A stretch of 64,000 bases of DNA from Micromonospora chokoriensis (lineage in GTDB: Bacteria > Actinomycetota > Actinomycetes > Mycobacteriales > Micromonosporaceae), in assembly GCF_900091505.1 (NCBI RefSeq), contig NZ_LT607409.1, forward strand, positions 4,774,001 to 4,838,000, read 5' to 3'. Below are positions 1 through 7,490 of the stretch, piece after piece; within the stretch, counting starts at the first letter, position 1, and each line of letters opens with the position of its first letter. Below the pieces are notes generated by a model. The model worked only from the letters and a program-made list of their open reading frames with translations, made no database searches and was not told where the DNA came from. Position numbers and translations under genes: made by a program.

Positions 1-1363
1 GGTTGCCGCTGCCACCGGCGAAGCGCAGGTACAGGTCACGGGTGCCGGTCGCGCCGCTGACCGCGCAGGTGGTGCTGGTCCAGGTCTGCCAACCACCGGT
101 GCCACCGACGGTGCAGGTGCCCACTGTCGGGCCGCTGGCGCTGTCGAGGCGCACCTCGATCCGGCCACCGCTGGTCGCCGACGCCACCCGGGCGGTGAAC
201 GAGGTCGCCCCCGCGCCGAACGCGACGCCCTTGACCTTGATGTAGTCGCCGTTCTCGATCCAGCCGACGTTCATCCCGCCCTCGCCGGACACCTCGGTCT
301 CGATGCCCGAGCCCCACGCGATCGTCTCCGCCTCCTGCCGCACGTACGGATTCAGCGTCCCCACCTGCGGCGCGCCGGTGGTGGTCATGGTGATCGTCGG
401 GATCGTGCCGTTGGAGTTGTAGCTGAACTTCTCCACCGCTACCGACCGGGTGTAGCCGCTGCCGCCCGGCAGCGCCCCGTTGTGGTAGAAGAAGTACGAC
501 CCGCCCTGGAAATCGATCACGCCGGCGTGGTTGGTGAAACTGGCGCCCTGCCGAGGCATGATCGTCCCGCGATAGGTCCACGGCCCGGTCGGGCCGGTGG
601 CGGTGGAGTACGCGATGAACTCCGAGCAGCACTCCGCCGCGAACACGTTGTAGTACAACCCGTTGCGCTTGAACACCCACGGGCCCTCCTCGTAGAGGGT
701 CGGGCGGCTGGCGTTGCCGTTACGGGTGCCGAAGCCCGCCGTGGTGAGCGGGATCCGGGTCACACCACCCGAGTACGAGATCATGTCGGCGTTCAGCTTC
801 ACGTACCACAGCCCCGGGTTGCCCCAGTAGAGGTACGCCTGCCCGTCGTCGTCGACGAAGACCGACGGGTCGATCTCGTTGTTGCCGACCAGGGGCCGAC
901 CGAGCGCGTCGCGGAACGGGCCGGTCGGGCTGTCGCCCACCGCGACGCCGATGACCATCTGCCCGTTTGAGCGCTGACGCACCGGCACGTACCAGTAGAA
1001 CTTGCCGTTGCGCGCGATGACCTGACCGGCCCACGCGTTGGCGTCCGCCCAGGAGAACGTGGCCAGGTTCAACGGCGAGCCGTGGTCGGTCCAGTTCACC
1101 ATGTCGGCCGACGACCACACCCGCCATTCCTTCATGGTGAAGTACGTCGAGCCGTCCTCGTCGTGCCCCGTGTAGAGGTACACCCGGCCGTTGTACACCA
1201 ACGGCGCCGGATCGGCGGTGTAGATGTGTTGGACGATCGGATTGTCCGCCCGGGCGGCGCCGGCCGGCAGCAGGGCGAGGACGCAGACGAGGCTGGCCAG
1301 CCAGGCGACGGCCCGCCTGACCCGGCCGCCGGCCCGGGTTGTGGTTCTCTCGTTCACCTTCAC
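1..1363 (-). CDS. Secreted glycoside hydrolase family 43 with C-terminal CBM6 (partial, runs off left edge)
   Basis: Probable extracellular alpha-L-arabinofuranosidase or xylosidase. After a signal peptide (Ala-Leu-rich stretch ending around GAARA) comes a five-bladed propeller start, YTADPAPLVYNGRVYLYTGH. The GH43 triad is visible: Asp in ADPAP (base), Asp in EIDPSVF (pKa modulator) and Glu in EEGPWVF (acid). After about residue 330 a CBM6-type module begins (RQEAETIAWGSGIETE, then GWIENGDYIKVKGV). The C-terminus lies outside the window. The start is taken as GTG at 1363 because GGGAG lies six bases upstream; a second in-frame GTG is at 1357. It is divergent from the GH127 gene and has a LacI-type palindrome in its leader region. 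Exact substrate is inferred from the GH127 neighbour. Confidence 0.85.
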   Translation of the reverse strand, partial: MKVNERTTTRAGGRVRRAVAWLASLVCVLALLPAGAARADNPIVQHIYTADPAPLVYNGRVYLYTGHDEDGSTYFTMKEWRVWSSADMVNWTDHGSPLNLATFSWADANAWAGQVIARNGKFYWYVPVRQRSNGQMVIGVAVGDSPTGPFRDALGRPLVGNNEIDPSVFVDDDGQAYLYWGNPGLWYVKLNADMISYSGGVTRIPLTTAGFGTRNGNASRPTLYEEGPWVFKRNGLYYNVFAAECCSEFIAYSTATGPTGPWTYRGTIMPRQGASFTNHAGVIDFQGGSYFFYHNGALPGGSGYTRSVAVEKFSYNSNGTIPTITMTTTGAPQVGTLNPYVRQEAETIAWGSGIETEVSGEGGMNVGWIENGDYIKVKGVAFGAGATSFTARVASATSGGRIEVRLDSASGPTVGTCTVGGTGGWQTWTSTTCAVSGATGTRDLYLRFAGGSGN

Positions 1364-1474
1364 GATTGGCTCCCACAGAGAGTGCGCGGGTTCTGGGTCG
1401 ACGAGTCACCGCCGCCGGGCCGCCGGGCGAGCGGGCGTGACCGCGCGCATGCCGAACAGCACGGCCGACAGCCG

Positions 1475-1488
1475 TGTTAGCGCTAACA
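1475..1488. promoter_or_regulatory. LacI-type operator, perfect palindrome
   Basis: TGTTAGCGCTAACA is its own reverse complement with a central CG pair, as expected for a LacI/GalR-family operator. It lies about 112 bases upstream of the GH43 start. Regulator identity is inferred; no LacI gene is present in the window. Confidence 0.7.
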
Positions 1489-1832
1489 GATCTTGGGTGA
1501 CTCCCCTCCCCCCGATCTGACCTCGATTGTCTGGTGGTGCGAGATGACCGTCGTAACCACATCGCAGCATCGATGTATCGACGCAGACATCCACGATTTA
1601 CGATGCACCGTACTGAGCGGCGAGCCGGGCGTCAACGGAGAGCGGGCACGTTCTCGTGACGCTGCGTCATGAGCTTCCGATCAAGAACACCGGCGGCGTC
1701 GGGTCCGGAGCCGCCCGAGACCCCACCTCGACCGCACCACCGAGGCGTTGGGGCGCGACGCGACCGCACGGACACCCGCCGTGCCACCGAACCGGCGATC
1801 CGGGGGGTTGCGGGCATGTTAACGACCAACTA

Positions 1833-1846
1833 TGTTAGCGATCACA
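1833..1846. promoter_or_regulatory. Second, degenerate LacI-type operator
   Basis: TGTTAGCGATCACA matches the palindrome at 1475 in 12 of 14 positions and sits on the GH127 side of the intergenic region. A weaker related half-site (TGTTAACG) starts at 1817. Confidence 0.5.
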
Positions 1847-2021
1847 TTGATGTGCCGCGATGACGTACCGGCTCGGGCACCGGGCGCCCACGGCGACAAC
1901 GTCCTGCGGCACCCGAGCCGACCCCTGCGCGGCGACACGCTCAGTGGCAGTTCGCGTGCCGCCGACCGGCAGGACGCCACCTTCCGGATCACCACCACGC
2001 CGCACACCCTTGGAGGTCCCC

Positions 2022-4352
2022 ATGCCACCCCCGCCGCTCAGCCGCCGCCGCCTGCTGCAGGCCGCCGGAGCCACCGTGGCCCTCTCCGCAGCCGGTGCCG
2101 CCGTCGCTCCGCATGGCGCGTCCGCAGCCGTCGTCCCACCGGTCCGACCAGACCTCGGAGTCTCGGCCTACCCGTTCGACCTCGGGCAGGTACGGCTCAA
2201 CTCCAGCCGCTGGATGGACAACCAGACGCGCACGCTCAACTACCTGCGGTTCGTCGACGTCGACCGGATGCTCTACAACTTCCGCGCCAACCACCGGCTG
2301 TCCACCAACGGCGCCGCCACCAACGGAGGCTGGGACGCGCCGAACTTCCCGTTCCGGACCCACATGCAGGGGCACTTCCTGACCGCGTGGTCGTACGCGT
2401 ACGCGGTGCTCGGCGACACCACCTGCCGGGACAAGGCGAACTACATGGTGGCCGAGCTGGCCAAGTGCCAGGCCAACAACGGAGCCGCCGGCTTCGGCGC
2501 CGGATACCTGTCCGGCTTCCCGGAGTCCGACTTCACCGCGCTCGAAGCCCGCACGTTGTCCAACGGCAACGTGCCCTACTACTGCATCCACAAGACCCTC
2601 GCCGGGCTGCTCGACGTCTGGCGGTACACCGGCAACACGCAGGCCCGTACGGTGCTGCTGGCGCTGGCCGGCTGGGTCGACACCCGGACGAGCCGGCTGA
2701 GCTCCAGTCAGATGCAGTCGATGCTGGGCACCGAGTTCGGTGGGATGAACGACGTCCTCACCGACATCTACCAGCAGACCGGCGACTCCCGTTGGCTCAC
2801 CACCGCCCAGCGGTTCGACCACGCCGCCGTCTTCAACCCGCTGGCCAACAACCAGGACCAGCTGTCCGGGCTGCACGCCAACACGCAGGTGCCCAAGTGG
2901 ATCGGCGCGGCCCGGGAGTTCAAGGCCACCGGCACCACCCGCTACCGGGACATCGCCAGCAACGCGTGGAACATGACGGTCAACGCGCACACCTACGTCA
3001 TCGGCGGCAACAGCCAGGCGGAGCACTTCCGGGCCCCCAACGCGATCGCCGGGTACCTCAGCAACGACACCTGCGAGCAGTGCAACACGTACAACATGCT
3101 GAAGTTGACCCGGGAGCTGTGGCTGCTCGACCCGAACCGGACCGACTACTTCGACTTCTACGAGCGGGCCCTGATCAACCACCTGATCGGTGGGCAGAAC
3201 CCGGCCGACAGCCACGGCCACATCACCTACTTCACCCCGTTGCGGCCGGGCGGGCGTCGCGGTGTGGGACCGGCGTGGGGCGGCGGCACCTGGAGCACCG
3301 ACTACAACTCGTTCTGGTGCTGCCAGGGCACCGGCCTGGAGATCAACACCAGGTTGATGGAGTCGATCTACTTCTACAACGGGACGACGCTGACCGTGAA
3401 CCTGTTCACGCCGTCGGTCCTCAACTGGTCGCAGCGGGGCATCACGGTCACCCAGAGCACCACCTACCCGGTCAGCGACACCACCACCCTGACCCTGTCC
3501 GGGACGATGAGCGGCTCGTGGAGCATCCGGGTGCGGATCCCGGCCTGGACGACCGGAGCGACGATCGCCGTGAACGGCACGGCGCAGAACGTCACCACCA
3601 CACCGGGAAGCTACGCGACGGTCACCCGCACCTGGGCTGCCGGGGACACCATCACCGTACGGCTGCCGATGCAGGTCGTCATGCGGGCCGCCAACGACAA
3701 CAGCTCGGTGGCCGCCGTGACGTACGGGCCGACGGTGCTGGCCGGCAACTACGGCAACACCACGCTGAGCGCCCTGCCGTCGCTCACCGTCTCCTCGATC
3801 ACGCGCACCAGCACCAGCTCGCTCGCGTTCACCGCCAGCGCCAACGGGTCCACCGTCAACCTGGCACCCTTCCAGGACGCCCACGGCTACAACTACACGG
3901 TCTACTGGAGCACCAGCGGCGGCAACACCGGCGGCAGCTACCGCCTGGTCAACGTGGGCACCGGGCTCGTCCTCGGCATCCAGAACATGTCCACCGCCGA
4001 CGGTGGCCTGGCCGTGCAGTGGGGGGACAGCGGCACCGCGGACCACAACTGGGTGATGGTGACCGACGGCAACGCGGTCCGGTTCCGCAACGTCCACAGC
4101 GGCAAGGTCCTGGGCGTGGAGAACATGTCCACCGCCGACAACGCCCGCGTCCTGCAGTGGGCGGACAACGGCACCGCCGACCACCGGTGGATCCTGGTGG
4201 ACAACGGCGACGGCACCTACAAGATCCGCAACGTCAACAGCAACAAGCTGCTCGGCATCCTGAACGGGTCCACCGCCTGGGGCGCGCAGGCCGTCCAGGA
4301 TTCGGACAACGGCAGCGCGGACAACAGGTGGAGGCTCGTCCGCAACGCCTGA
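2022..4352 (+). CDS. Tat-exported GH127 beta-L-arabinofuranosidase with C-terminal beta-trefoil lectin
   Basis: 776 residues. A twin-arginine signal (SRRRLLQAAG, residues 7-16) implies export folded, fitting a metalloenzyme. The GH127 (DUF1680) core shows the zinc-thiolate set known from Bifidobacterium HypBA1: E352 and C354 in TCEQC, and C433-C434 in FWCCQG, with C433 as expected nucleophile; the 79-residue spacing agrees with the family. E334 (AEHF) is the likely acid/base. Residues about 640-776 form three repeats (LVNVG..LGIQNMSTADGG..VQW), a ricin-type carbohydrate-binding trefoil. The start is set by GGAGG at 2012-2016; upstream in-frame starts lack one. It should release beta-L-arabinofuranose from arabino-oligosaccharides. 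A strong hairpin follows the stop. Confidence 0.92.
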   Translation: MPPPPLSRRRLLQAAGATVALSAAGAAVAPHGASAAVVPPVRPDLGVSAYPFDLGQVRLNSSRWMDNQTRTLNYLRFVDVDRMLYNFRANHRLSTNGAATNGGWDAPNFPFRTHMQGHFLTAWSYAYAVLGDTTCRDKANYMVAELAKCQANNGAAGFGAGYLSGFPESDFTALEARTLSNGNVPYYCIHKTLAGLLDVWRYTGNTQARTVLLALAGWVDTRTSRLSSSQMQSMLGTEFGGMNDVLTDIYQQTGDSRWLTTAQRFDHAAVFNPLANNQDQLSGLHANTQVPKWIGAAREFKATGTTRYRDIASNAWNMTVNAHTYVIGGNSQAEHFRAPNAIAGYLSNDTCEQCNTYNMLKLTRELWLLDPNRTDYFDFYERALINHLIGGQNPADSHGHITYFTPLRPGGRRGVGPAWGGGTWSTDYNSFWCCQGTGLEINTRLMESIYFYNGTTLTVNLFTPSVLNWSQRGITVTQSTTYPVSDTTTLTLSGTMSGSWSIRVRIPAWTTGATIAVNGTAQNVTTTPGSYATVTRTWAAGDTITVRLPMQVVMRAANDNSSVAAVTYGPTVLAGNYGNTTLSALPSLTVSSITRTSTSSLAFTASANGSTVNLAPFQDAHGYNYTVYWSTSGGNTGGSYRLVNVGTGLVLGIQNMSTADGGLAVQWGDSGTADHNWVMVTDGNAVRFRNVHSGKVLGVENMSTADNARVLQWADNGTADHRWILVDNGDGTYKIRNVNSNKLLGILNGSTAWGAQAVQDSDNGSADNRWRLVRNA

Positions 4353-4372
4353 CATCCACCCCGCTCGACGTC

Positions 4373-4409
4373 TCACCGGCGCGGCCGATCCGGTCGGTCG
4401 CGCCGGTGA
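4373..4409 (+). terminator. Terminator hairpin after GH127
   Basis: A 14-base stem (TCACCGGCGCGGCC paired with GGTCGCGCCGGTGA, one G-T pair) with a 9-base loop, 20 bases past the GH127 stop. No T-run follows, which is usual for high-GC actinobacteria. Confidence 0.7.
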
Positions 4410-4515
4410 CGCCAAGCGGGAGATCGACGACGGTCGTACAGTGGAGCAGGTCCTGGCCCCAGTGAACCTAGCGGACGTGTCGGCTGCCGCCGCCTCGCCG
4501 CCCGGAAGGAGCACA

Positions 4516-5454
4516 GTGAACCGCCCCCTCCGCACCACGCTCGGCGGCGCGCTCGTCGTGGCCCTGCTGACCTCCGTCGCCGTCACCCCCGCGCAGGCGC
4601 ACACCGGCGGCCGGCCGCCCACCGTCCTCGCCCTGCCCGACGGCTTCGCGCCCGAAGGCATCGCCACCGCCGGCCGCTACGCCTACTTCGGCTCCCGTGC
4701 GACCGGCGCCATCCAGCGCGTCGACCTGGTCACCGGCCGGAGCACCCCGATCGGCGCGGCCACCGGCACCCCGTCGCTGGGCCTCAAGGTCGACACCCGC
4801 GGCCGGCTGTTCGTCGCCGGCGGCACGGCCGGCGACGCCCGCGTGCTCGACACCCGCACCGGTGACGTGCTGGCCAGCTACCAGTTCGCCACCACGCCCA
4901 CGTTCGTCAACGACGTGATCCTGACCCGCGACGCCGCCTACTTCACCGACTCCCACCGCCCGGTGCTCTACCGGCTGCCGCTCGGTCGCGGCGGCGCGCT
5001 GCCCCCCGCCGACGGTTTCACCACCATCGCGCTGACCGGGGCGTACGAGCAGGTCGGCACCGGCGTGAACCTCAACGGCATCACCACCACACCGGACGGT
5101 CGGGCCCTGATCGTCGCCCAGTCGCCCACCGGCACGCTGTACCGGGTCGACCCGGTGACCGGCGTGAGCACCGCCGTGGACGTGCCGGGCCACACCTTCA
5201 CCAACGGCGACGGTCTGCTGCTGCTCGGCCGCACCCTCTACGTCGTCCAGAACAGCCTCAACCAGATCGCGGTCGTCACGCTGAACCACCCCGGCACCGC
5301 CGGAACGCTCACCGCCGTCATCACCGACCCGAACTTCGACGTGCCCACCACCGTCGCGACGGCGTTGGGCCGGCTCTACCTGCCCAACGGCCGCTTCACC
5401 ACGCCGCCGACCCCGACCACGCCGTACACGGTCGTCGCGGTCCGCGCGCGCTGA
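4516..5454 (+). CDS. Secreted SMP-30/gluconolactonase-like beta-propeller protein
   Basis: 312 residues. A signal peptide (leucine-rich stretch ending TPAQA, then HTGG) is followed by repeated short strands typical of SMP-30-like or superoxide dismutase-like six-bladed propellers: LPDGFAPEGIA, YFGSRATGAIQRVD, GRLFVAGGTAGDARVLD, TPDGRALIVAQSPTGTLYRVD, NGDGLLLLGRTLYVVQN. The reaction is unknown. The start is GTG at 4516, preceded by GGAAGGAG; an upstream in-frame ATG at 4441 would add 25 residues before the signal peptide and is less likely. It stands alone between two hairpins, so it is probably monocistronic. Confidence 0.75.
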   Translation: MNRPLRTTLGGALVVALLTSVAVTPAQAHTGGRPPTVLALPDGFAPEGIATAGRYAYFGSRATGAIQRVDLVTGRSTPIGAATGTPSLGLKVDTRGRLFVAGGTAGDARVLDTRTGDVLASYQFATTPTFVNDVILTRDAAYFTDSHRPVLYRLPLGRGGALPPADGFTTIALTGAYEQVGTGVNLNGITTTPDGRALIVAQSPTGTLYRVDPVTGVSTAVDVPGHTFTNGDGLLLLGRTLYVVQNSLNQIAVVTLNHPGTAGTLTAVITDPNFDVPTTVATALGRLYLPNGRFTTPPTPTTPYTVVAVRAR

Positions 5455-5458
5455 CCGA

Positions 5459-5493
5459 CCCCGGGGGTACGCGCGCCGCGCGTACCCCCGGGG
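5459..5493 (+). terminator. Long perfect terminator hairpin
   Basis: A perfect 17-base inverted repeat (CCCCGGGGGTACGCGCG and its complement) around a single central base, starting five bases after the SMP-30-like stop codon. Confidence 0.85.
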
Positions 5494-5577
5494 TGCCCGC
5501 GCCCGGGTCAGCCGTCGGTCCGCCACGAGTACGATCACTGCCACCGTGGCGACGACCGTCGCCGGCACCACCCCGGA

Positions 5578-6426
5578 GTGCGCGTGGCCGATCGTCCGTC
5601 CCGATTCGCGCGTCGAGCCGTGGCCGTCTGCCTGCTGCTCGTCGCCGCCGGGCTGCCCGGCCGGCCGCCGGAGACAACGACCACGGACACCACACGACCC
5701 ACTGTCCTGCGGATGCTCCAACTGAACCTCTGCAACAGCGGTCGGGCCGGCTGCTACACCGGCCGGTCGATGGCCGTCGCCGCCGAGGTGATCGACACCG
5801 AGGCACCCGACCTGGTCACCCTCAACGAGATCTGTCAGGGCGACGTCCCCGCCCTGCGGCGCGTGTTCGAGGCCGTCCACCGCGGTCGGAGCGTGGTGTC
5901 CGCGTTCCAGGCCGCCGGGGACCGGCCCAGTGGGGCCGACACCCGGTGCCGCAACGGGCAGCCGTACGGCGTGGGGCTGCTGGCCCGCGTCAGGACGCCG
6001 GACACCACGGGCGGCGTGTACCGCGGCATCCACCCGACGCAGGACCTCGCCGACCCCGAGGAGCGCGCGTGGCTCTGCGTCGACGTCGACCGCAGGCTGC
6101 TCGCCTGCACCACGCACCTGGCCAACACCAGCTACCGGGTGGCGCTCGCGCAGTGCGGGCACCTGCTCGACACGATCCTGCCGACGATCCGCGGGGGCAC
6201 CGGGGCGGTGCTCGCCGGCGACCTCAACCTGCGCGCCGGCGTCGATCCGGACGTGCGGTCCTGCACCCCGGCCGGCCACCAGCGGGTCGACGACGGCGCG
6301 CTCCAACACATCGTGGCAACGGTCGGCGTGACCATCTGTTGTCACAGGCCGGTGCCCATGCGCGAGGCGACCGATCACCCCGGGCTGCTGGCCACCCTCG
6401 TCGTCGAGGACCGGCCACCGACCTGA
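5578..6426 (+). CDS. Secreted endonuclease/exonuclease/phosphatase (EEP) family protein
   Basis: 282 residues with an N-terminal signal-like helix (RRAVAVCLLLVAAGLPG). EEP signatures appear in order: MLQLNLCNSG, DLVTLNEIC (metal-binding Glu), TTHLAN (catalytic His), LAGDLNLR (Asp-Asn pair), and TDHPGL near the C-terminus (last Asp-His). These metal-dependent phosphodiesterases act on DNA, lipids or phosphorylated metabolites; the substrate cannot be read here. Export suggests an extracellular nuclease or sphingomyelinase-like role. The start is GTG at 5578, a few bases after CCGGAG; GTG at 5584 is an alternative. It converges on the MHYT gene with 17 bases between stops. Confidence 0.75.
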   Translation: MRVADRPSRFARRAVAVCLLLVAAGLPGRPPETTTTDTTRPTVLRMLQLNLCNSGRAGCYTGRSMAVAAEVIDTEAPDLVTLNEICQGDVPALRRVFEAVHRGRSVVSAFQAAGDRPSGADTRCRNGQPYGVGLLARVRTPDTTGGVYRGIHPTQDLADPEERAWLCVDVDRRLLACTTHLANTSYRVALAQCGHLLDTILPTIRGGTGAVLAGDLNLRAGVDPDVRSCTPAGHQRVDDGALQHIVATVGVTICCHRPVPMREATDHPGLLATLVVEDRPPT

Positions 6427-6443
6427 GGCCCACCGACGCGCTG

Positions 6444-7325
6444 TCAGCGGGGCGGCGTGTCCCGGCGTGACGGGAACGGGTTGCCCGGCTGTCCGAGGGT
6501 GGAGCGGGCGCGCAGCCCGACCGGGTCCGGGGCGGGCGTCGGGGCCACGGGCTCCGCGACCCGCCGTCCGGCCAGATACTCCGAGGCAGCCCGGTCGTCG
6601 TCGGTCGGGGCCGCGAGCAGCGCGTAGAGCAGCCCGACCACCCCGAAGATCACCGCCAGCATGATCGGCACCAGCAGGGTGCTCACACCAGCACCGGTCA
6701 CATCGCGGTTCGCACCTTCGTGGCGGTGCACCGACAGCGCGCTCATCCCGGTGAAGTGCATCCCGTTCACGGCGATGCCCATGACCAACGCGGAGGCGAA
6801 GACCGCCACCCCCTTGCGAACCGTCATCGCGAGCCACAGCGCGACGGTGGCCGCCACGACGGCGATGGCCACGGAGAGCGCGACCCGGAGAGTGTCGTAC
6901 CCGAGAGTGCCGTTGAGCCGCATCGCCGCCATGCCCGTGTAGTGCATGGCCGCCACGCCCGACCCGGTGAAGACGCCACCGGCGATCAGCCGCACGGCGT
7001 TCAACCGGCCGGTGCCGACGATGGCCAGACCGATACCGACAGCCACCACCGCGATGACCGTGCTGGCCACGGTCAGCGGAACGTCGTAGCGGATCCGGGT
7101 GTTCTCCACCGCGAACCCGAGCATCGCCATGAAGTGCATCGCCCAGATGGCGGTGCCGCCCAGCGCCCACGCCGACAGCAGACCCCACCAGGCCCGCTGG
7201 CGGCTCGTCCGTGCCGTACGGATGCGCCCCGCGCAGACCAGACCGAGGACAGAGCCGAGCACGGACAGCGCGTAGCTCAACGCGGGTGTGATCCACCCGT
7301 ACTCAAAGTGATTGATGTCCCCCAC
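6444..7325 (-). CDS. MHYT-domain integral membrane sensor
   Basis: 293 residues from the preferred GTG at 7325 (product MGDINHFEYGWITP); a TTG at 7376 would add 17 residues. About seven membrane helices carry the MHYT repeats MHFMAM, MHYTGM and MHFTGM, whose Met and His residues are thought to bind copper and sense diatomic gases. The family usually adds GGDEF, EAL or kinase output domains; here only a polar tail of about 60 residues follows, so output must come from a partner. It is the only membrane sensor of this type in the window and has no operon neighbour. Confidence 0.85.
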   Translation of the reverse strand: MGDINHFEYGWITPALSYALSVLGSVLGLVCAGRIRTARTSRQRAWWGLLSAWALGGTAIWAMHFMAMLGFAVENTRIRYDVPLTVASTVIAVVAVGIGLAIVGTGRLNAVRLIAGGVFTGSGVAAMHYTGMAAMRLNGTLGYDTLRVALSVAIAVVAATVALWLAMTVRKGVAVFASALVMGIAVNGMHFTGMSALSVHRHEGANRDVTGAGVSTLLVPIMLAVIFGVVGLLYALLAAPTDDDRAASEYLAGRRVAEPVAPTPAPDPVGLRARSTLGQPGNPFPSRRDTPPR

Positions 7326-7490
7326 CGCGGCCTTCTTCCCATTCGTTACCAGCGCGTCAACAAAACGCTCGGGCAATGATCAGGGGTGCCGTGATCAGGC
7401 GCAATAGCACCCCCGGCCGTATTCAAGGGGTGGCGTCGCGGTAACCGTCCGATGCGTCGATTGGCTACTCCTGTTAACTGAGAGTGACGG

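Larger units (their letters stand above)
1364..2021. other. Intergenic control region between divergent GH43 and GH127 genes
   Basis: 658 bases with no convincing gene. It is more AT-rich than its surroundings at about 1540-1610 and 1815-1850. It holds a perfect 14-base palindrome near the GH43 side, a degenerate copy near the GH127 side, and a GGAGG ribosome site at 2012-2016. The short open frames here have no family features. Confidence 0.7.

Noticed and set aside
1406..1863. Several 60-65 codon frames in the GH43-GH127 gap
   Set aside because: Overlap the operators, lack ribosome sites and have no family features.
1989..4667. An 892-codon open frame antisense to the GH127 gene
   Set aside because: High GC leaves long open antisense frames. 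Its product is a low-complexity Val/Gly/Arg string without motifs, while the plus strand encodes a full GH127 enzyme.
4468..7296. A 942-codon minus-strand frame across three genes
   Set aside because: It runs antisense to SMP-30 and EEP genes and out of frame through the MHYT gene; composition is Arg/Gly/Ala with no fold.
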